A stretch of 43,501 nucleotides of DNA from Flavobacteriales bacterium (GCA_029262875.1 JAJCYO010000104.1:1-43501), one strand, 5' to 3'; positions 1-10,745 are shown, counted from the stretch's first letter. Notes: generated by a model from the letters alone, not told the origin. Translations and numbers: made by a program.

Positions 1-1707
1 AGACAAAGTGATATTCATAAAACAAAAGCTGGAGACATTACCAATGGAAACTGGATGAGTGGTATAAAACCTTTAGATCAAGCCAGGTTGGGGAATCAAG
101 ATAAACTACCTGTGAGCATGACCTCTAACCCTGGACATAACTTGTATTTCTTTCTACCTTTTTTATTAGGATTTATTGGGCTGGTCTATCAATTTATAAA
201 AGACCCTAAAGATTGGTTGATTTTAGGGTTACTCTTCTTCTTTACTGGAATGATGATTAACTTTTATACGAATCCTCCTTCTCCACAACCCCGGGAAAGG
301 GATTACGCTTACGTGGGTTCCTTTTATGTGTTTGCCATATGGATAGCCGTTGGGGTTTATGCGCTTTATGATATGTTGAGCAAAAAAATGCCGCAGATAA
401 TTAGTGCGGTGACCGTAACCGTGGCTTGTTTATTAGCGGTACCAACATTAATGGCTAACCAAAATTGGGATGATCACAATCGTAATGGAGTGTACACGGC
501 AAGTGATTTTGCTAAGAACTATTTGAACTCATGTGCGCCAAATGCCATCTTATTTACTAACGGAGATAATGATACTTTCCCACTTTGGTATGTCCAGGAA
601 GTGCTGCATTATCGGACAGATGTGAGGGTGGTGAACTTAAGTTTGTTGAATACCGATTGGTACATACAGCAAATGAGAAGAAAAGCATGGGATGCTGATG
701 GAATTCCTCAGCTATTACCAGAATCAAAATTAAGGCAAGGAACAAATGATTATGTGCCTATTTATGAAAGACCTGGTGTTACAGGTTTTAGGGATGTAGA
801 TGAGATGATTGGTTTTGTAATGGATGACACTCAAAAATCAAAAGTTGGTGTTGGACAAGGCAGAAAACAAGTGGATTACATTCCTTCTAAAAACTTTAAA
901 ATAACAGTAGATAAAGCCAAAGTGTTGGCAAATGGAACTGTTCCAAAGGATAAGGAAAATCGTATAGTTGACAATGTTGAGTGGACAGTTAATAAGAGCT
1001 ACTTAATGAAAAATGATTTAATTATCCTTGATATTTTAGCAGCTAACGATTGGGAAAGACCTGTCTATTTTGCCATTACCACTGGGGCAGATAGTTATTT
1101 AGGATTAACAAACTATTTTTCATTAGAAGGATTGGCTTATCGTTTAGTGCCTTACAAAGCACAAAGTTATGACCGTCAGACAGGAGAAGTAGATGTTAAA
1201 ATAATGTATGAAAATTTGATGACGAAATTTAGATGGGGAGGAATGGATGAAGGAGACCTTTACATGAATGAGAACAACAGAAGAATGTGTATGAATTTTA
1301 GAAATAATTTTTCACGTTTATCTGGAGAGTTTATTCGATTAGGGCAAAAAGAGAAAGCCATTGAAGTGTTGGATGAATGTTTGGAGGTAATGCCAGAAAA
1401 AAATGTTCCATTTAATTATTTCGTCCTTTCTATTGCAGAAAACTACTATAAGTTAGGAGAGTTTGAGAAAGGAAATAAAATTATTGGAAGTCTAGTAGAT
1501 CGATATGAAGATGACTTGAAATATTATTTATCCCTTAAAGGAGAAGATAAAAAAGCAGTTAGAGAAGATGCGGAAAGGGCAAAAATGATTCTTCAGCAAA
1601 TCATCATGATGACTAATGATCAGTATAAAGAGACAGGAATGGAACAAGGGATGAAAGACAGGTTTACAAGCATCAATAGTTTGTTAATGACAGCAACACC
1701 TAATTAA
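1..1707 (+). CDS. DUF2723 family membrane protein (protein O-mannosyltransferase-like), C-terminal part
   Basis: The reading frame is open from base 1, so the gene begins upstream of the window and only the C-terminal ~568 residues are present. Two or three hydrophobic segments are followed by the block QPRERDYAYVGSFYVFA, which I recognise from Bacteroidota DUF2723 proteins, a family of large multi-pass membrane proteins related to protein O-mannosyltransferases. A long soluble region follows, ending in helical TPR-like repeats (around FIRLGQKEKAIEVLDECL and the next helix pair). A role in sugar transfer to secreted proteins or envelope glycans is inferred from the family; the catalytic N-terminal half is outside the window. 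An FkbM methyltransferase follows 18 bp downstream on the same strand and may be co-transcribed. The internal ATG at base 55 is not the true start. Confidence 0.85.
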   Translation, partial: RQSDIHKTKAGDITNGNWMSGIKPLDQARLGNQDKLPVSMTSNPGHNLYFFLPFLLGFIGLVYQFIKDPKDWLILGLLFFFTGMMINFYTNPPSPQPRERDYAYVGSFYVFAIWIAVGVYALYDMLSKKMPQIISAVTVTVACLLAVPTLMANQNWDDHNRNGVYTASDFAKNYLNSCAPNAILFTNGDNDTFPLWYVQEVLHYRTDVRVVNLSLLNTDWYIQQMRRKAWDADGIPQLLPESKLRQGTNDYVPIYERPGVTGFRDVDEMIGFVMDDTQKSKVGVGQGRKQVDYIPSKNFKITVDKAKVLANGTVPKDKENRIVDNVEWTVNKSYLMKNDLIILDILAANDWERPVYFAITTGADSYLGLTNYFSLEGLAYRLVPYKAQSYDRQTGEVDVKIMYENLMTKFRWGGMDEGDLYMNENNRRMCMNFRNNFSRLSGEFIRLGQKEKAIEVLDECLEVMPEKNVPFNYFVLSIAENYYKLGEFEKGNKIIGSLVDRYEDDLKYYLSLKGEDKKAVREDAERAKMILQQIIMMTNDQYKETGMEQGMKDRFTSINSLLMTATPN

Positions 1708-1725
1708 AAGAGGGAAGAAAGAGCA

Positions 1726-2484
1726 ATGAGAAAGTTAATTAGAAGTGTCTTAAGAGGGTTAGGCTTGTATTCATTTACCTTAGATGTAGAGAATAAACTA
1801 ATCACCGTTTTCAAAAAATCAGAACGTAAGGAGTTTTATAGTGAATTTATCAAACCTGGAGATGTTGTTTTTGATGTTGGTGCTAACAAAGGAAACAGAA
1901 CAGTTATCTTTTTAGAATTAGGGGCAAAAGTAGTTGCTGTTGAACCCCAAAAAGAGTGCTACGAGCATTTAACCAAACGTTTTGGAAATACAATAGACTT
2001 AGTTAAACTTGGTTTAGGTGAAAAAGAAAGCACAGAAACGATGTATGTTTCAGGGTCAACATTAATATCTTCTTTTTCTAAAGACCATGTTGACATGATG
2101 CAGGAAGATCGGTTTAAAGGAGCAGATTGGGGTGAAACGATAGAGATAAGTATGATCACCATGGATATACTTATTGACAAGTATGGAACACCAGCCTTTT
2201 GTAAGATTGATGTTGAAGGTTATGAATATGATGTGCTAAAAGGATTATCGAAACCTTTAGTTGCACTTTCTTTAGAATACATTGTTCCAGAAAATACGCA
2301 GGTATTGGTCGATTGTTTAACGCACTTATCCAGTTTAGGAAGTATTGAATGTAATTTCTCTTATGGAGAATCAATGAAATACAATTTACCAAAATGGAAA
2401 TCTGGCCAAGAGATGATTGAATTTGTTCAAACGAATGAATTTATTGATACCTCCTATGGAGATGTTTACATTAAGTTCGTTTAG
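1726..2484 (+). CDS. FkbM family SAM-dependent methyltransferase
   Basis: A 252-residue protein with a class I methyltransferase fold. The SAM-binding motif I is DVGANKG (residues 50-56), the acidic end of strand 2 is in VAVEPQ (about 70-75), and the FkbM signature KIDVEGYEYDVL begins near residue 160. FkbM proteins O-methylate sugars or natural products; the substrate here is unknown. The ATG is preceded by the purine-rich GGGAAGAAAGAG. It lies 18 bp after the DUF2723 gene, which fits a joint role in glycan decoration (inference). The last 14 bases overlap the 3' end of the convergent histidine kinase gene. Confidence 0.88.
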   Translation: MRKLIRSVLRGLGLYSFTLDVENKLITVFKKSERKEFYSEFIKPGDVVFDVGANKGNRTVIFLELGAKVVAVEPQKECYEHLTKRFGNTIDLVKLGLGEKESTETMYVSGSTLISSFSKDHVDMMQEDRFKGADWGETIEISMITMDILIDKYGTPAFCKIDVEGYEYDVLKGLSKPLVALSLEYIVPENTQVLVDCLTHLSSLGSIECNFSYGESMKYNLPKWKSGQEMIEFVQTNEFIDTSYGDVYIKFV

Positions 2485-5400
2485 GGATTTCAATAAAGAA
2501 AGAAGTACCAATATTTTCTTTTGTTGTAAACCAAATACTACCATTAGCGTTTTCAACTATATTTTTAACCATTGCTAAACCAAGTCCCATTCCTGTACTT
2601 TTTGTAGTAAAGTTTGGTACAAAAATTTTGTCTTTTTTATCGTTTGGAATACCCGTACCATTATCTTTTATCTCTATTAAGAAGTTATTTTCTTTTTGAG
2701 AAATGAATACCGTTATTTTTCCTTCGATGTTTTCGGGTATAGCTTGTAGGGCATTTTTGATGAGGTTATTAAATACGCGAGATAGTTGATCCTTATCGGC
2801 AACAATGTTGGCTGTTCCATTGCACTCATCAGTTAATGTAATGGCTGTATTTTCCTCTTTATACAGATCTATCGTTGTTTCAATGATAGGGATTAAATTA
2901 AATTCTACCTCATCTGCTTTAGGCATTTTTGCAAAGCTAGAAAACTCATTGGCAATCTTGGTCAAGGTTTCTATTTGTTCGATTAACGTTATTGCCGTTC
3001 TTTCTATCCTATCATTTAAGTCATCCGGGTTGTCTTTAGAAATACGCTGTAATTGCTGGATGCTCAATTTCATTGGTGTTAATGGGTTTTTGATTTCATG
3101 GGCAACTTGTTTGGCCATTTCTCTCCAGGCACTTTCTCGTTCAGATTTAATTAAGAGGTTAGCACTTTTTTCTAATTCCAATACTTTTTTGTTGTATTCA
3201 AAGACCAATGCACCAATTTCATCATTAGATTCCCATTCTAATAAATCATACGATTGACCCAATTGGAGGGCGCTTATCTTATTCTTAATCATTCTTACAG
3301 GTTCAGAAATGTAATTGGCAAAGAATACAGCAATGATTGTAGAGATTAAGAAGAGGAGGCCGTAAATGTTAATCAATGCCGTATAGAAAGATGACAATTC
3401 ATTTTCCAATTCATTTTGCTTTGCAAAGTAGGGCAAATTCATGTAAGCTAAAATTTTCTGTTTTTCATTTCTAAAAGGAACGTAAGTCGATAAATAACTT
3501 AAATCTCCAATGTTTTCAGAGTGGGTAAAGTTTGATTTTTTATGAAGGTGAATTTGATTGAAAGCTTCCGGATTCATTTGTTCACTTACCAGTCCTCTTT
3601 CAAAAATTTCTGGTCTGGATGTAGCCAAGAGTGTTCCTGTTTTGTCGTATAAATTAATATCTGTATAAAACACATTGGAGAATTTAACCAGGTAATACGT
3701 CATCTCATCATATAGTTCTGGAGAGAGCTTAGTTTTGTCACCTAATTTATGTTCCAATTCAATTAAAACAGATTGGACTTTTTCGGCCAACTGTGTTTTG
3801 TTTTTTTCTAAGTATTGTTTTTTGATGTAATACGAAGTTCCCAATGTAAAAAGAAGGAAGCCTAAAAAGATAGAAGCAATGATAAACAGTTGGATTTTTG
3901 TACTGAAATCAGTCAATGCTATTTGCCAATTAAATGGAGAAATTCTAAAGAATAACCCAATTACCAAAACAACAATACTGGTAATGATAAAGAAATAAGA
4001 AAAAGTAGTAATGTAGTTGAAGATGGATTTTTGAGGCGAACTTAAAATGATAGAAGTGTTCTTATCGCTTTGATAAATCACATGGTAAGCATCACCAAAT
4101 GTAGTTTTGAAAAATCCATCATTGTTAAAACGATGTTGATCACTTAGTTCTATACTGTAATTAAATTTTCCAGCATTGTCAATCAATTTGCCTTTTTTGT
4201 ATTTGGCATACGAATAGGTATTTGTATTGATTGGTGTGGTTACATCTTTTTCATTTAAAAGTAACTCAGGGTACCCTTCGGTTTTAGAGAATACTTTCGG
4301 AAACAACTCTATAAATAAAGACCAATTATCATTGCTTAGGGTATCAAAAGGATTGATTTTAAGTTTTGCCAAATAACTACTTACTCCTTCATCTGAATAA
4401 AGAAAATTAATGGACTCATTAATGAGAAAAGGATTGTCTGTTTCTTCTTCAATTTTATTTTCAAAAAAGGAGAAACAATGTACCAAATTGTCTTCATCTA
4501 TATATATGGAATCTTGTGCATCGCAATAACCGATAATATTAATGTCGTATTTGCTAAAGTGTCCACCGAAATACCGATCAATAATGTGTTTGTCGATTCT
4601 CTCTTTGTGCTCATAGTAGGTTGGAATACTGTTTTGGATAATGCTATCGGTTTCAATTTTTGGTTTAAGATCTTCAAATAAATATTCGGCAACGGGATCT
4701 CGTTCTTTGGCTAACTTTTTAGCAATAAACTCTTTGTTAATTTGCTCTTTGTCCATTCCTAAACGAATAAAACCATAGGAAGTGGTTATGGAGACCACCA
4801 ATACCAAGAAAACACTTCGGTAAAAACTAATTCTTGAACTGGTTTTAAATGAGAACGCTAAGATGACCAACAGTATCCATGAAGTTAAAAACGCGCTAAT
4901 TTCCATGAAAAAGTGTCCAATAATAACCGCTAACAAGCTGACGATCCAAAAGATTTTAATGAGGTGGTTTCGTTTAAAAGCCTTATCTAAAAAATGGTTA
5001 ATACAAATTTTAATGAATAAAATTAATGCAATAAAAAGTAAGGTGAGCGCTCCAATTCCTGCAAAACTATAGGCGTTTAAATCGAGAAGGTAGTTGATGT
5101 CAAAATTAATTTTTGAATTGATTATCAACCCTTTTAACAGGTTTGCCAAAATCAAAGAAAAGATAGAACAAGCAATTACAATAACAAAGACAATCGGTTT
5201 GTTATTTGGGTTAACTTTTTGAATGGCTCTTGATAAGTAGTAAATAATTAGCGCAAAGAAAATAGTACTGATCACTAAATCTCCAAGTGAAGGTAAAAAA
5301 GCGGATTGTGCGTAAATGGTTGGGCTAAATAATTCTTGATCAAATAAGGAGGTAAAAGGATGAAAGTACAGCAATAAAATTCTACTCAATGCGATAAAAG

Positions 5401-6121
5401 CAATGACAATAATGGGTGAAAATTTTCTAAACACAGCAACCTTTCGTGTTTGCTTGCTGATAAAGGAGACTGCTAAGAAAAAACCAGTGAAGAAGATAAA
5501 AACAAGTAACCAGTTATTATCAGTTGTTGAGGGCGGTACTGAATTGCTTGATGTTAACGTGAATAGAAAGTCACCGTTATTCGCATAGATTGCTTTCTCT
5601 TTATTGGTATCCTTAGTTGTAATAGTAACAGCATTATTAATTTTAAAACTGTTGTGAAAGCTGTTTTTAAGGTATTTGTTTTTAATGGTGTAATTGTGTT
5701 TAATAAGAATTAAGGCCAAATAGGTTTTCTGATTACTCTTTTTAATCAGGTATTGGTACCAACCATTCTTCAACTGAACCAATCCATTTTTAGCAGTAAA
5801 TTCATTTAAATCAGCAGAAAAATAAGTACTTCTATCTGTCCAATTGGTTAAGGTGTTGTTTTCCAACACATAAAAAGAAATTCCTTTTTCTTTATTGAGC
5901 TGAGCAAATTTTTCGGTAAAATAAAAGGTGTTTGCTGAGGGGTAAGTGATTAGTTCATCTAATGTTTGTTCGGCTAATGTTTCTTTTTGATTAAGAGAAG
6001 CATTAAATTTAGCAATATCTGGGTGGTTATTATTGAAAAAAGTAGCACTAAAGTAGAGTAGAAGGAAAGCAAGTATTCCTATAAATAAATGAATAAAGGG
6101 GTGCTGTAATATTCTTTTCAT
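2471..6121 (-). CDS. large multi-pass sensor histidine kinase (HAMP, HisKA, HATPase)
   Basis: A 1216-residue protein, unusually long for a histidine kinase. By eye there are about a dozen hydrophobic segments: one near the N-terminus, a run of seven to eight between roughly residues 200 and 460, two around 730-790 and one near 920. Extracytoplasmic stretches sit between them. A HAMP-like region (ISEPVRMIKNKI onward, about 935-990) leads to the H-box AHEIKNPLTPMKL with phospho-acceptor His1008. Then come the N-box NNLIKNALQAI, the G1 box IKDNGTGIP and the G2 box STGMGLGLAMVKN. The catalytic end resembles NtrY-type kinases. No receiver domain and no response regulator are nearby, so its partner is elsewhere. 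It reads convergently into the FkbM gene with a 14-bp overlap. The stimulus is unknown; the polytopic sensor region suggests a membrane or envelope signal (inference). Confidence 0.9.
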   Translation of the reverse strand: MKRILQHPFIHLFIGILAFLLLYFSATFFNNNHPDIAKFNASLNQKETLAEQTLDELITYPSANTFYFTEKFAQLNKEKGISFYVLENNTLTNWTDRSTYFSADLNEFTAKNGLVQLKNGWYQYLIKKSNQKTYLALILIKHNYTIKNKYLKNSFHNSFKINNAVTITTKDTNKEKAIYANNGDFLFTLTSSNSVPPSTTDNNWLLVFIFFTGFFLAVSFISKQTRKVAVFRKFSPIIVIAFIALSRILLLYFHPFTSLFDQELFSPTIYAQSAFLPSLGDLVISTIFFALIIYYLSRAIQKVNPNNKPIVFVIVIACSIFSLILANLLKGLIINSKINFDINYLLDLNAYSFAGIGALTLLFIALILFIKICINHFLDKAFKRNHLIKIFWIVSLLAVIIGHFFMEISAFLTSWILLVILAFSFKTSSRISFYRSVFLVLVVSITTSYGFIRLGMDKEQINKEFIAKKLAKERDPVAEYLFEDLKPKIETDSIIQNSIPTYYEHKERIDKHIIDRYFGGHFSKYDINIIGYCDAQDSIYIDEDNLVHCFSFFENKIEEETDNPFLINESINFLYSDEGVSSYLAKLKINPFDTLSNDNWSLFIELFPKVFSKTEGYPELLLNEKDVTTPINTNTYSYAKYKKGKLIDNAGKFNYSIELSDQHRFNNDGFFKTTFGDAYHVIYQSDKNTSIILSSPQKSIFNYITTFSYFFIITSIVVLVIGLFFRISPFNWQIALTDFSTKIQLFIIASIFLGFLLFTLGTSYYIKKQYLEKNKTQLAEKVQSVLIELEHKLGDKTKLSPELYDEMTYYLVKFSNVFYTDINLYDKTGTLLATSRPEIFERGLVSEQMNPEAFNQIHLHKKSNFTHSENIGDLSYLSTYVPFRNEKQKILAYMNLPYFAKQNELENELSSFYTALINIYGLLFLISTIIAVFFANYISEPVRMIKNKISALQLGQSYDLLEWESNDEIGALVFEYNKKVLELEKSANLLIKSERESAWREMAKQVAHEIKNPLTPMKLSIQQLQRISKDNPDDLNDRIERTAITLIEQIETLTKIANEFSSFAKMPKADEVEFNLIPIIETTIDLYKEENTAITLTDECNGTANIVADKDQLSRVFNNLIKNALQAIPENIEGKITVFISQKENNFLIEIKDNGTGIPNDKKDKIFVPNFTTKSTGMGLGLAMVKNIVENANGSIWFTTKENIGTSFFIEIPKRT

Positions 6122-6211
6122 TAATAACTAATTGCTGTGAATTTACGAAAAACCAAACGCTTAGTCTTAAAGTCTTGAAATATCTTCACCATCTATGAAA
6201 GCAAAGCATCT

Positions 6212-8134
6212 TTATTTTGTCAATATGAATTTTTCAATTGTTTTACTTTTTCCCATTTGGACCTCTATAAAATAGACCCCATTTTCATTGTTTGAAAGAT
6301 CAACGATTGTATTGATACCATTAACGTTAGCACTAACAACAACTCGGCCTAACAAATCTCTAATAACATAAGTAAAGTCCTTTCCTTCTTTTACCTCAAT
6401 AGTCAGATTACCCTTAGTTGGGTTAGGGTATATTGAGGTATTAGTATTGGCATCAATTTCTTCATCAACTCCAACGCTTTGAAAATCTATTTGGTCAAAT
6501 CCAACACCCTTTAGAAAATAGTATTGGCCAGGCGAATCTGCACTGGTTAAAGTACCACCTCCTAAGCTGGTTACATAAACAATTGGTAGTTCCCAGGTTT
6601 TATCCAATCCGTTTTCAATAACATCGACAGCCATGGTGGGATAACCAGCAGAAAATTCTGAATTATTTCCTGCACTAAGATTGGTGACATTGGTCCATTT
6701 ATTAGTGGCTATTTCATGGCCAATACCTCTGATGGAAGGAAATTCTCGAAATGTACTTAACGTAAGATCAGATGAAAGCCATGTATAGAACATTTTAGTT
6801 CCATCTTGACTTCTTGCTGCTTGCGGCCTGATTAAATGCTGTCTTGCTGCTGCAGATCCATCCCAGGTGTAATCTTCCACTCTTACCGAGTCAACAAAAC
6901 TAATATCATAACTGCCCAAACCAGTATTGGTTGCAATTTCAAACAAAAATTTTGATTGAACAGCAGCAAAATAATAATTAAGAGAATCGGGAGCACTTGA
7001 AAACCCTGAATGTACTTGACAAAAAATTCTTAGTTCTCCATTGTTATCTACCACGACATCAAAATCTCCAAAAAATGGTCGTTTTTCAGTAGGGTTGGTG
7101 TTTAATCCCCATATATAATTCTGAATCACAGCATCAGTAGAAAAATCAAAATCAGGAAATCTAACCCAATTAGCCCCTCCATCAATTGTTTTAATAATGT
7201 AAGGTCTCCACATGGAATTATTACTCGCATTAGAATCTGCACCCATAGTAACCATGTATCCCGTCATACCATCTATTGACCAAGCCATATTCGGACTGGT
7301 AGCAACATTGGTGTAATAACCTGCTGCCGCTGGTGTGGAATACCATGATGGCGTAATGGTATCTGTAGTAACCCAATCATATTGATTGTTTCCCACGTTA
7401 AATACTCCTTTGGTAATAAAAAAGTCATGGTAACTTCCTGTTAAGTGAAGATTCACATCTGCTGTTATGTTCCAGTTAGAAGAGCAGTACCAAGCTTCTC
7501 TTAAATCAGTAACGTATAAACCATAGCCTCCATGTTCATTATCACTTACGCTAGGACCTATCGTTGAATTAACACTATACGTTTCGTCTAATAACGTTCC
7601 ATCTAACTTTGCTGAAGCTCTAAAACTCCTATCAAATGTAGCTTTTGTTCCGGTCTGAACGATAAAGGAATTGTTCGGGTCTGTATTAGCAGCGGGATTA
7701 TAAATACCTATACTTGGATAGTTATTGCCAGATCCAGCATCAAGGGTTGGAGTAGTTTGAAAAGGATTAATCGTCCAGTTTGCTCCACCATCTGTTGAAT
7801 AATCAAATGACATGATTCCTGTATTTCCTGCTGAACCATTATTTTGCCTATGGCCAAAAGCAACTGTATTAATAGCTGCATTGTAAACTACTTGATTCTG
7901 CCGATCTCTTATGGTAGAGTGAATATTAGAAGAGGTGCCAATTGGAATTTCAGTCACAGCTTTGTCCTGTGGTATTTTAGGAAGTTTGACCGTTGAAGGA
8001 TTGTTTTTTTCTTTTTTTAACGTAAAATTTTCCTCCCCATACGGCATAAGTTCAGCCGATCGGGTGTAGTTGTTTTGTGCAATAATGCAGAGTGGGAAAA
8101 CGAATGTTAGCAGTAGGTAGGTGTATTTTTTCAT
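6212..8134 (-). CDS. T9SS-exported Asp-box (sialidase/BNR-like propeller) protein
   Basis: A 640-residue secreted protein. The N-terminus is a signal peptide (MKKYTYLLLTFVFPLCIIAQ). The body contains two Asp-box-like motifs, STDGGANW and TIDGGANW, as found in sialidase/BNR beta-propellers. The last ~78 residues (563-640) form a T9SS type A sorting domain with SIYPNPTKGNLTIE at its start and GVYFIEVQMG near its end. It should cross the outer membrane through T9SS and be attached to the surface or released. I cannot identify catalytic residues of a sialidase, so an enzymatic role is not claimed. It stands alone between the kinase gene (90 bp away) and the ATP synthase terminator. Confidence 0.85.
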   Translation of the reverse strand: MKKYTYLLLTFVFPLCIIAQNNYTRSAELMPYGEENFTLKKEKNNPSTVKLPKIPQDKAVTEIPIGTSSNIHSTIRDRQNQVVYNAAINTVAFGHRQNNGSAGNTGIMSFDYSTDGGANWTINPFQTTPTLDAGSGNNYPSIGIYNPAANTDPNNSFIVQTGTKATFDRSFRASAKLDGTLLDETYSVNSTIGPSVSDNEHGGYGLYVTDLREAWYCSSNWNITADVNLHLTGSYHDFFITKGVFNVGNNQYDWVTTDTITPSWYSTPAAAGYYTNVATSPNMAWSIDGMTGYMVTMGADSNASNNSMWRPYIIKTIDGGANWVRFPDFDFSTDAVIQNYIWGLNTNPTEKRPFFGDFDVVVDNNGELRIFCQVHSGFSSAPDSLNYYFAAVQSKFLFEIATNTGLGSYDISFVDSVRVEDYTWDGSAAARQHLIRPQAARSQDGTKMFYTWLSSDLTLSTFREFPSIRGIGHEIATNKWTNVTNLSAGNNSEFSAGYPTMAVDVIENGLDKTWELPIVYVTSLGGGTLTSADSPGQYYFLKGVGFDQIDFQSVGVDEEIDANTNTSIYPNPTKGNLTIEVKEGKDFTYVIRDLLGRVVVSANVNGINTIVDLSNNENGVYFIEVQMGKSKTIEKFILTK

Positions 8135-8180
8135 AATGGAAATAGTTTAGTACCTAAAATTAATAAAATAATACAATATA

Positions 8181-8209
8181 AAAAGCCCTCCTGAAACAGG
8201 AAGGCTTTT
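8181..8209 (-). terminator. terminator of the atp operon
   Basis: AAAAGCC (8181-8187) pairs perfectly with GGCTTTT (8203-8209). After one mismatch, TCCTG pairs with CAGGA around an AAA loop, giving a 12-bp stem. It begins 24 bp after the atpG stop. On the minus strand the stem ends in TTTT followed by AT-rich sequence, so it fits intrinsic termination after atpG. The A/T ends make it possibly bidirectional, though no plus-strand gene arrives from the left. Confidence 0.8.
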
Positions 8210-8233
8210 GTGTGTATCATGACTAATTGTTGG

Positions 8234-9115
8234 TTAACCTAATGCTTCTGCACCAGCAACAATCTCTAATATTTCATTTGTAATGGCGGCTTGTCTTGCT
8301 TTGTTGTAAACCAATTTAAGATCATCCTGCAATTCTTGAGCATTATCAGTTGCTTTATGCATGGCTGTCATTCTAGCCCCGTGTTCAGATGCTTGAGAAT
8401 CTAATAAGGCTTTAAATAATTGAGTTTTTAATGACTTTGGAATCATTTCCTCAATGATAAATTCTTTATTAGGTTCAAAAATATAATCAGCTGTACTACC
8501 GGTTTCTTCCTCATTAACTTCAGGTGGAAGAACTGGTAAAAATTGTTCTTCTTGGACAATCTGAACGGCAGCATTTTTAAACTGGTTGTAAACCAAGATA
8601 ATTTTATCCTGATGTCCTTCAGCAAATTGTTCCATTAATGTTTGAGCAATTTCTGATGAATTTTCAAACGTTAAATCGTCCCATATGGTTTCTGCATGTC
8701 TTGGTAACAATGTCCCTTTTATTCCTAATTCAGTATTCTTAAAAGCATCATTACTTTTTTTACCAATAGAAAGAACCGTTACATTATTTCCTTGATAATC
8801 AGTTTCAGCTAAATGTTTTGCTACTTTAATTACATTGTTATTGAAACCACCACAAAGTCCTCTGTTAGAGGTAATGCTTACAATTAAAACATTTTTCACT
8901 TCTCTTTCTACCGAGTAAATACCTTCATTGCTATCTAAACTTGCACTAAGGTTAGAAAGAATTTCTTGTAACTTATTTGCGTATGGGCGCATTTGAGTAA
9001 CAGCGTCCTGAGCCTTTCGCAGTTTCGCAGCAGAAACCATTTTCATCGCAGATGTAATTTGCATCGTAGATGAAATGGATGTTATTCTGTTCCGTATTTC
9101 TTTTAAATTAGCCAT
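8234..9115 (-). CDS. atpG: F1 ATP synthase gamma subunit
   Basis: A 293-residue gamma subunit, the central rotor shaft of F1. The N-terminal helix carries the family pattern RITSISSTMQITSAMKMVSA, the middle has SNRGLCGGFN, and the C-terminal helix has the YNKARQAAITNEILEIVAGA signature. Length and both terminal helices are normal. It is the last gene of the atpB-E-F-H-A-G series, 22 bp after atpA, and is followed by a hairpin terminator. atpD and atpC, which follow atpG in many other bacteria, are absent here, as is usual in Bacteroidota where they form a separate unit. Confidence 0.97.
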   Translation of the reverse strand: MANLKEIRNRITSISSTMQITSAMKMVSAAKLRKAQDAVTQMRPYANKLQEILSNLSASLDSNEGIYSVEREVKNVLIVSITSNRGLCGGFNNNVIKVAKHLAETDYQGNNVTVLSIGKKSNDAFKNTELGIKGTLLPRHAETIWDDLTFENSSEIAQTLMEQFAEGHQDKIILVYNQFKNAAVQIVQEEQFLPVLPPEVNEEETGSTADYIFEPNKEFIIEEMIPKSLKTQLFKALLDSQASEHGARMTAMHKATDNAQELQDDLKLVYNKARQAAITNEILEIVAGAEALG

Positions 9116-9137
9116 TCAATAACCTTAATAAGGCGAT

Positions 9138-10718
9138 TTATGATGAATATTTAGCAGTTAATTCTGATGCAGCACTTTCTAATGTAGAAGTAATGGTGTC
9201 ATCTAACTTTCCAGCTCTTAAAGCATCTAAAACATCTTGATGCTTGTTTGCCATATAAGTCAAGAATTCTGTTTCAAATTCCCTTATCTTATTTACAGGA
9301 ACAGCATTAATTAATCCTTTTGTCCCTAAATAAATAATTGCTACTTGATGCTCAACAGGTAATGGTGAGTTTTGTCCTTGTTTAAGGATTTCAACATTAC
9401 GTTTTCCTTTTTCAATTACCGCCAATGTAGCAGCATCTAAATCAGAACCAAACTTAGCAAAAGCTTCTAATTCTCTATATTGTGCTTGATCCAACTTTAA
9501 GGTACCAGCAACTTTCTTCATCGATTTAATTTGAGCGTTACCACCAACACGAGATACAGAAATACCTACGTTAATCGCTGGACGAACACCTTGATTAAAT
9601 AAATCAGACTCTAAGAATATTTGACCATCAGTAATCGAAATTACGTTGGTTGGAATATAGGCAGATACATCACCTGCTTGTGTTTCAATAATTGGTAGTG
9701 CCGTTAAAGAACCTCCACCTTTAACGATTGGTTTTAGTGACTCAGGTAAATCGTTCATGTCTTTAGCAATACTATCAACATTAACAATTTTAGCTGCTCT
9801 TTCTAATAATCTTGAGTGTAAGTAAAATACATCACCAGGATATGCTTCACGTCCTGGAGGTCTTCTTAACAATAAAGAAACCTCACGGTAAGCAACAGCT
9901 TGTTTAGATAAATCATCATAAACAATTAATGCTGGTCTACCCGTATCTCTAAAATATTCACCAATTGCCGCTCCTGCAAATGGAGAGTAAAACTGCATTG
10001 GTGCTGGATCAGATGCATTTGCTGCAACAACAACAGTATAAGCCATTGCTCCTGCATTTTCTAATGTTTGTACAATACCTGCAACGGTAGAACCTTTTTG
10101 TCCTGTTGCAACATAAATACAAAATACAGGCTCACCTCTATCGTAAAATTCTTTTTGATTAATAATGGTATCAATAGCAACTACTGTTTTTCCAGTTTGT
10201 CTATCTCCAATAATTAACTCTCTTTGACCTCTTCCCACTGGGATCATTGAATCGACTGCTTTAATACCAGATTGTAAAGGTTCAGCAACTGGTTCTCTAT
10301 AAATAACCCCAGGAGCCTTTCGCTCTAATGGCATTTCATAGGTCTCACCTTCAATAGGTCCTTTACCGTCAATTGGATTTCCCAAGGTATCAACAACTCT
10401 ACCTAACATTCCTTCACCAACATTTAGTGAGGCAATTTTATTGGTACGTTTTACGGTATCACCTTCTTTAATTCCTTTTGAAGAACCTAATAGTACAGCA
10501 CCAACATTGTCCTCTTCAAGGTTCAATACAATTGCTGTTAATCCATTTTCGAATTCAATCAACTCTCCAGCTTGCACTTCTGATAAACCGTAAATACGGG
10601 CAATACCATCACCAACCTGAAGAACTGTTCCTACTTCTTCTAATTGTGCTTCAGTTTTAAATCCAGCTAATTGTTGTCTAAGTATAGCTGATACTTCTGC
10701 GGGTTTTACTTCGGCCAT
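9138..10718 (-). CDS. atpA: F1 ATP synthase alpha subunit
   Basis: A 526-residue non-catalytic nucleotide-binding alpha subunit. Its P-loop is [14 protein letters not shown], followed by GQKGSTVA, the [15 protein letters not shown] block, [14 protein letters not shown], and the arginine-bearing [10 protein letters not shown]. Together with beta (not in this window) it forms the alpha3beta3 hexamer. It follows atpH with 27 bp between and precedes atpG by 22 bp. The frame is intact and of normal length. Confidence 0.98.
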   Translation of the reverse strand: MAEVKPAEVSAILRQQLAGFKTEAQLEEVGTVLQVGDGIARIYGLSEVQAGELIEFENGLTAIVLNLEEDNVGAVLLGSSKGIKEGDTVKRTNKIASLNVGEGMLGRVVDTLGNPIDGKGPIEGETYEMPLERKAPGVIYREPVAEPLQSGIKAVDSMIPVGRGQRELIIGDRQTGKTVVAIDTIINQKEFYDRGEPVFCIYVATGQKGSTVAGIVQTLENAGAMAYTVVVAANASDPAPMQFYSPFAGAAIGEYFRDTGRPALIVYDDLSKQAVAYREVSLLLRRPPGREAYPGDVFYLHSRLLERAAKIVNVDSIAKDMNDLPESLKPIVKGGGSLTALPIIETQAGDVSAYIPTNVISITDGQIFLESDLFNQGVRPAINVGISVSRVGGNAQIKSMKKVAGTLKLDQAQYRELEAFAKFGSDLDAATLAVIEKGKRNVEILKQGQNSPLPVEHQVAIIYLGTKGLINAVPVNKIREFETEFLTYMANKHQDVLDALRAGKLDDTITSTLESAASELTAKYSS

Positions 10719-10745
10719 TTTTATTTGTTTTTATCTTTAATATTA

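Noticed and set aside
2805-3257. 150-codon open frame on the plus strand
   Set aside because: It is antisense to the conserved kinase core of the histidine kinase and shows no protein-like motif.
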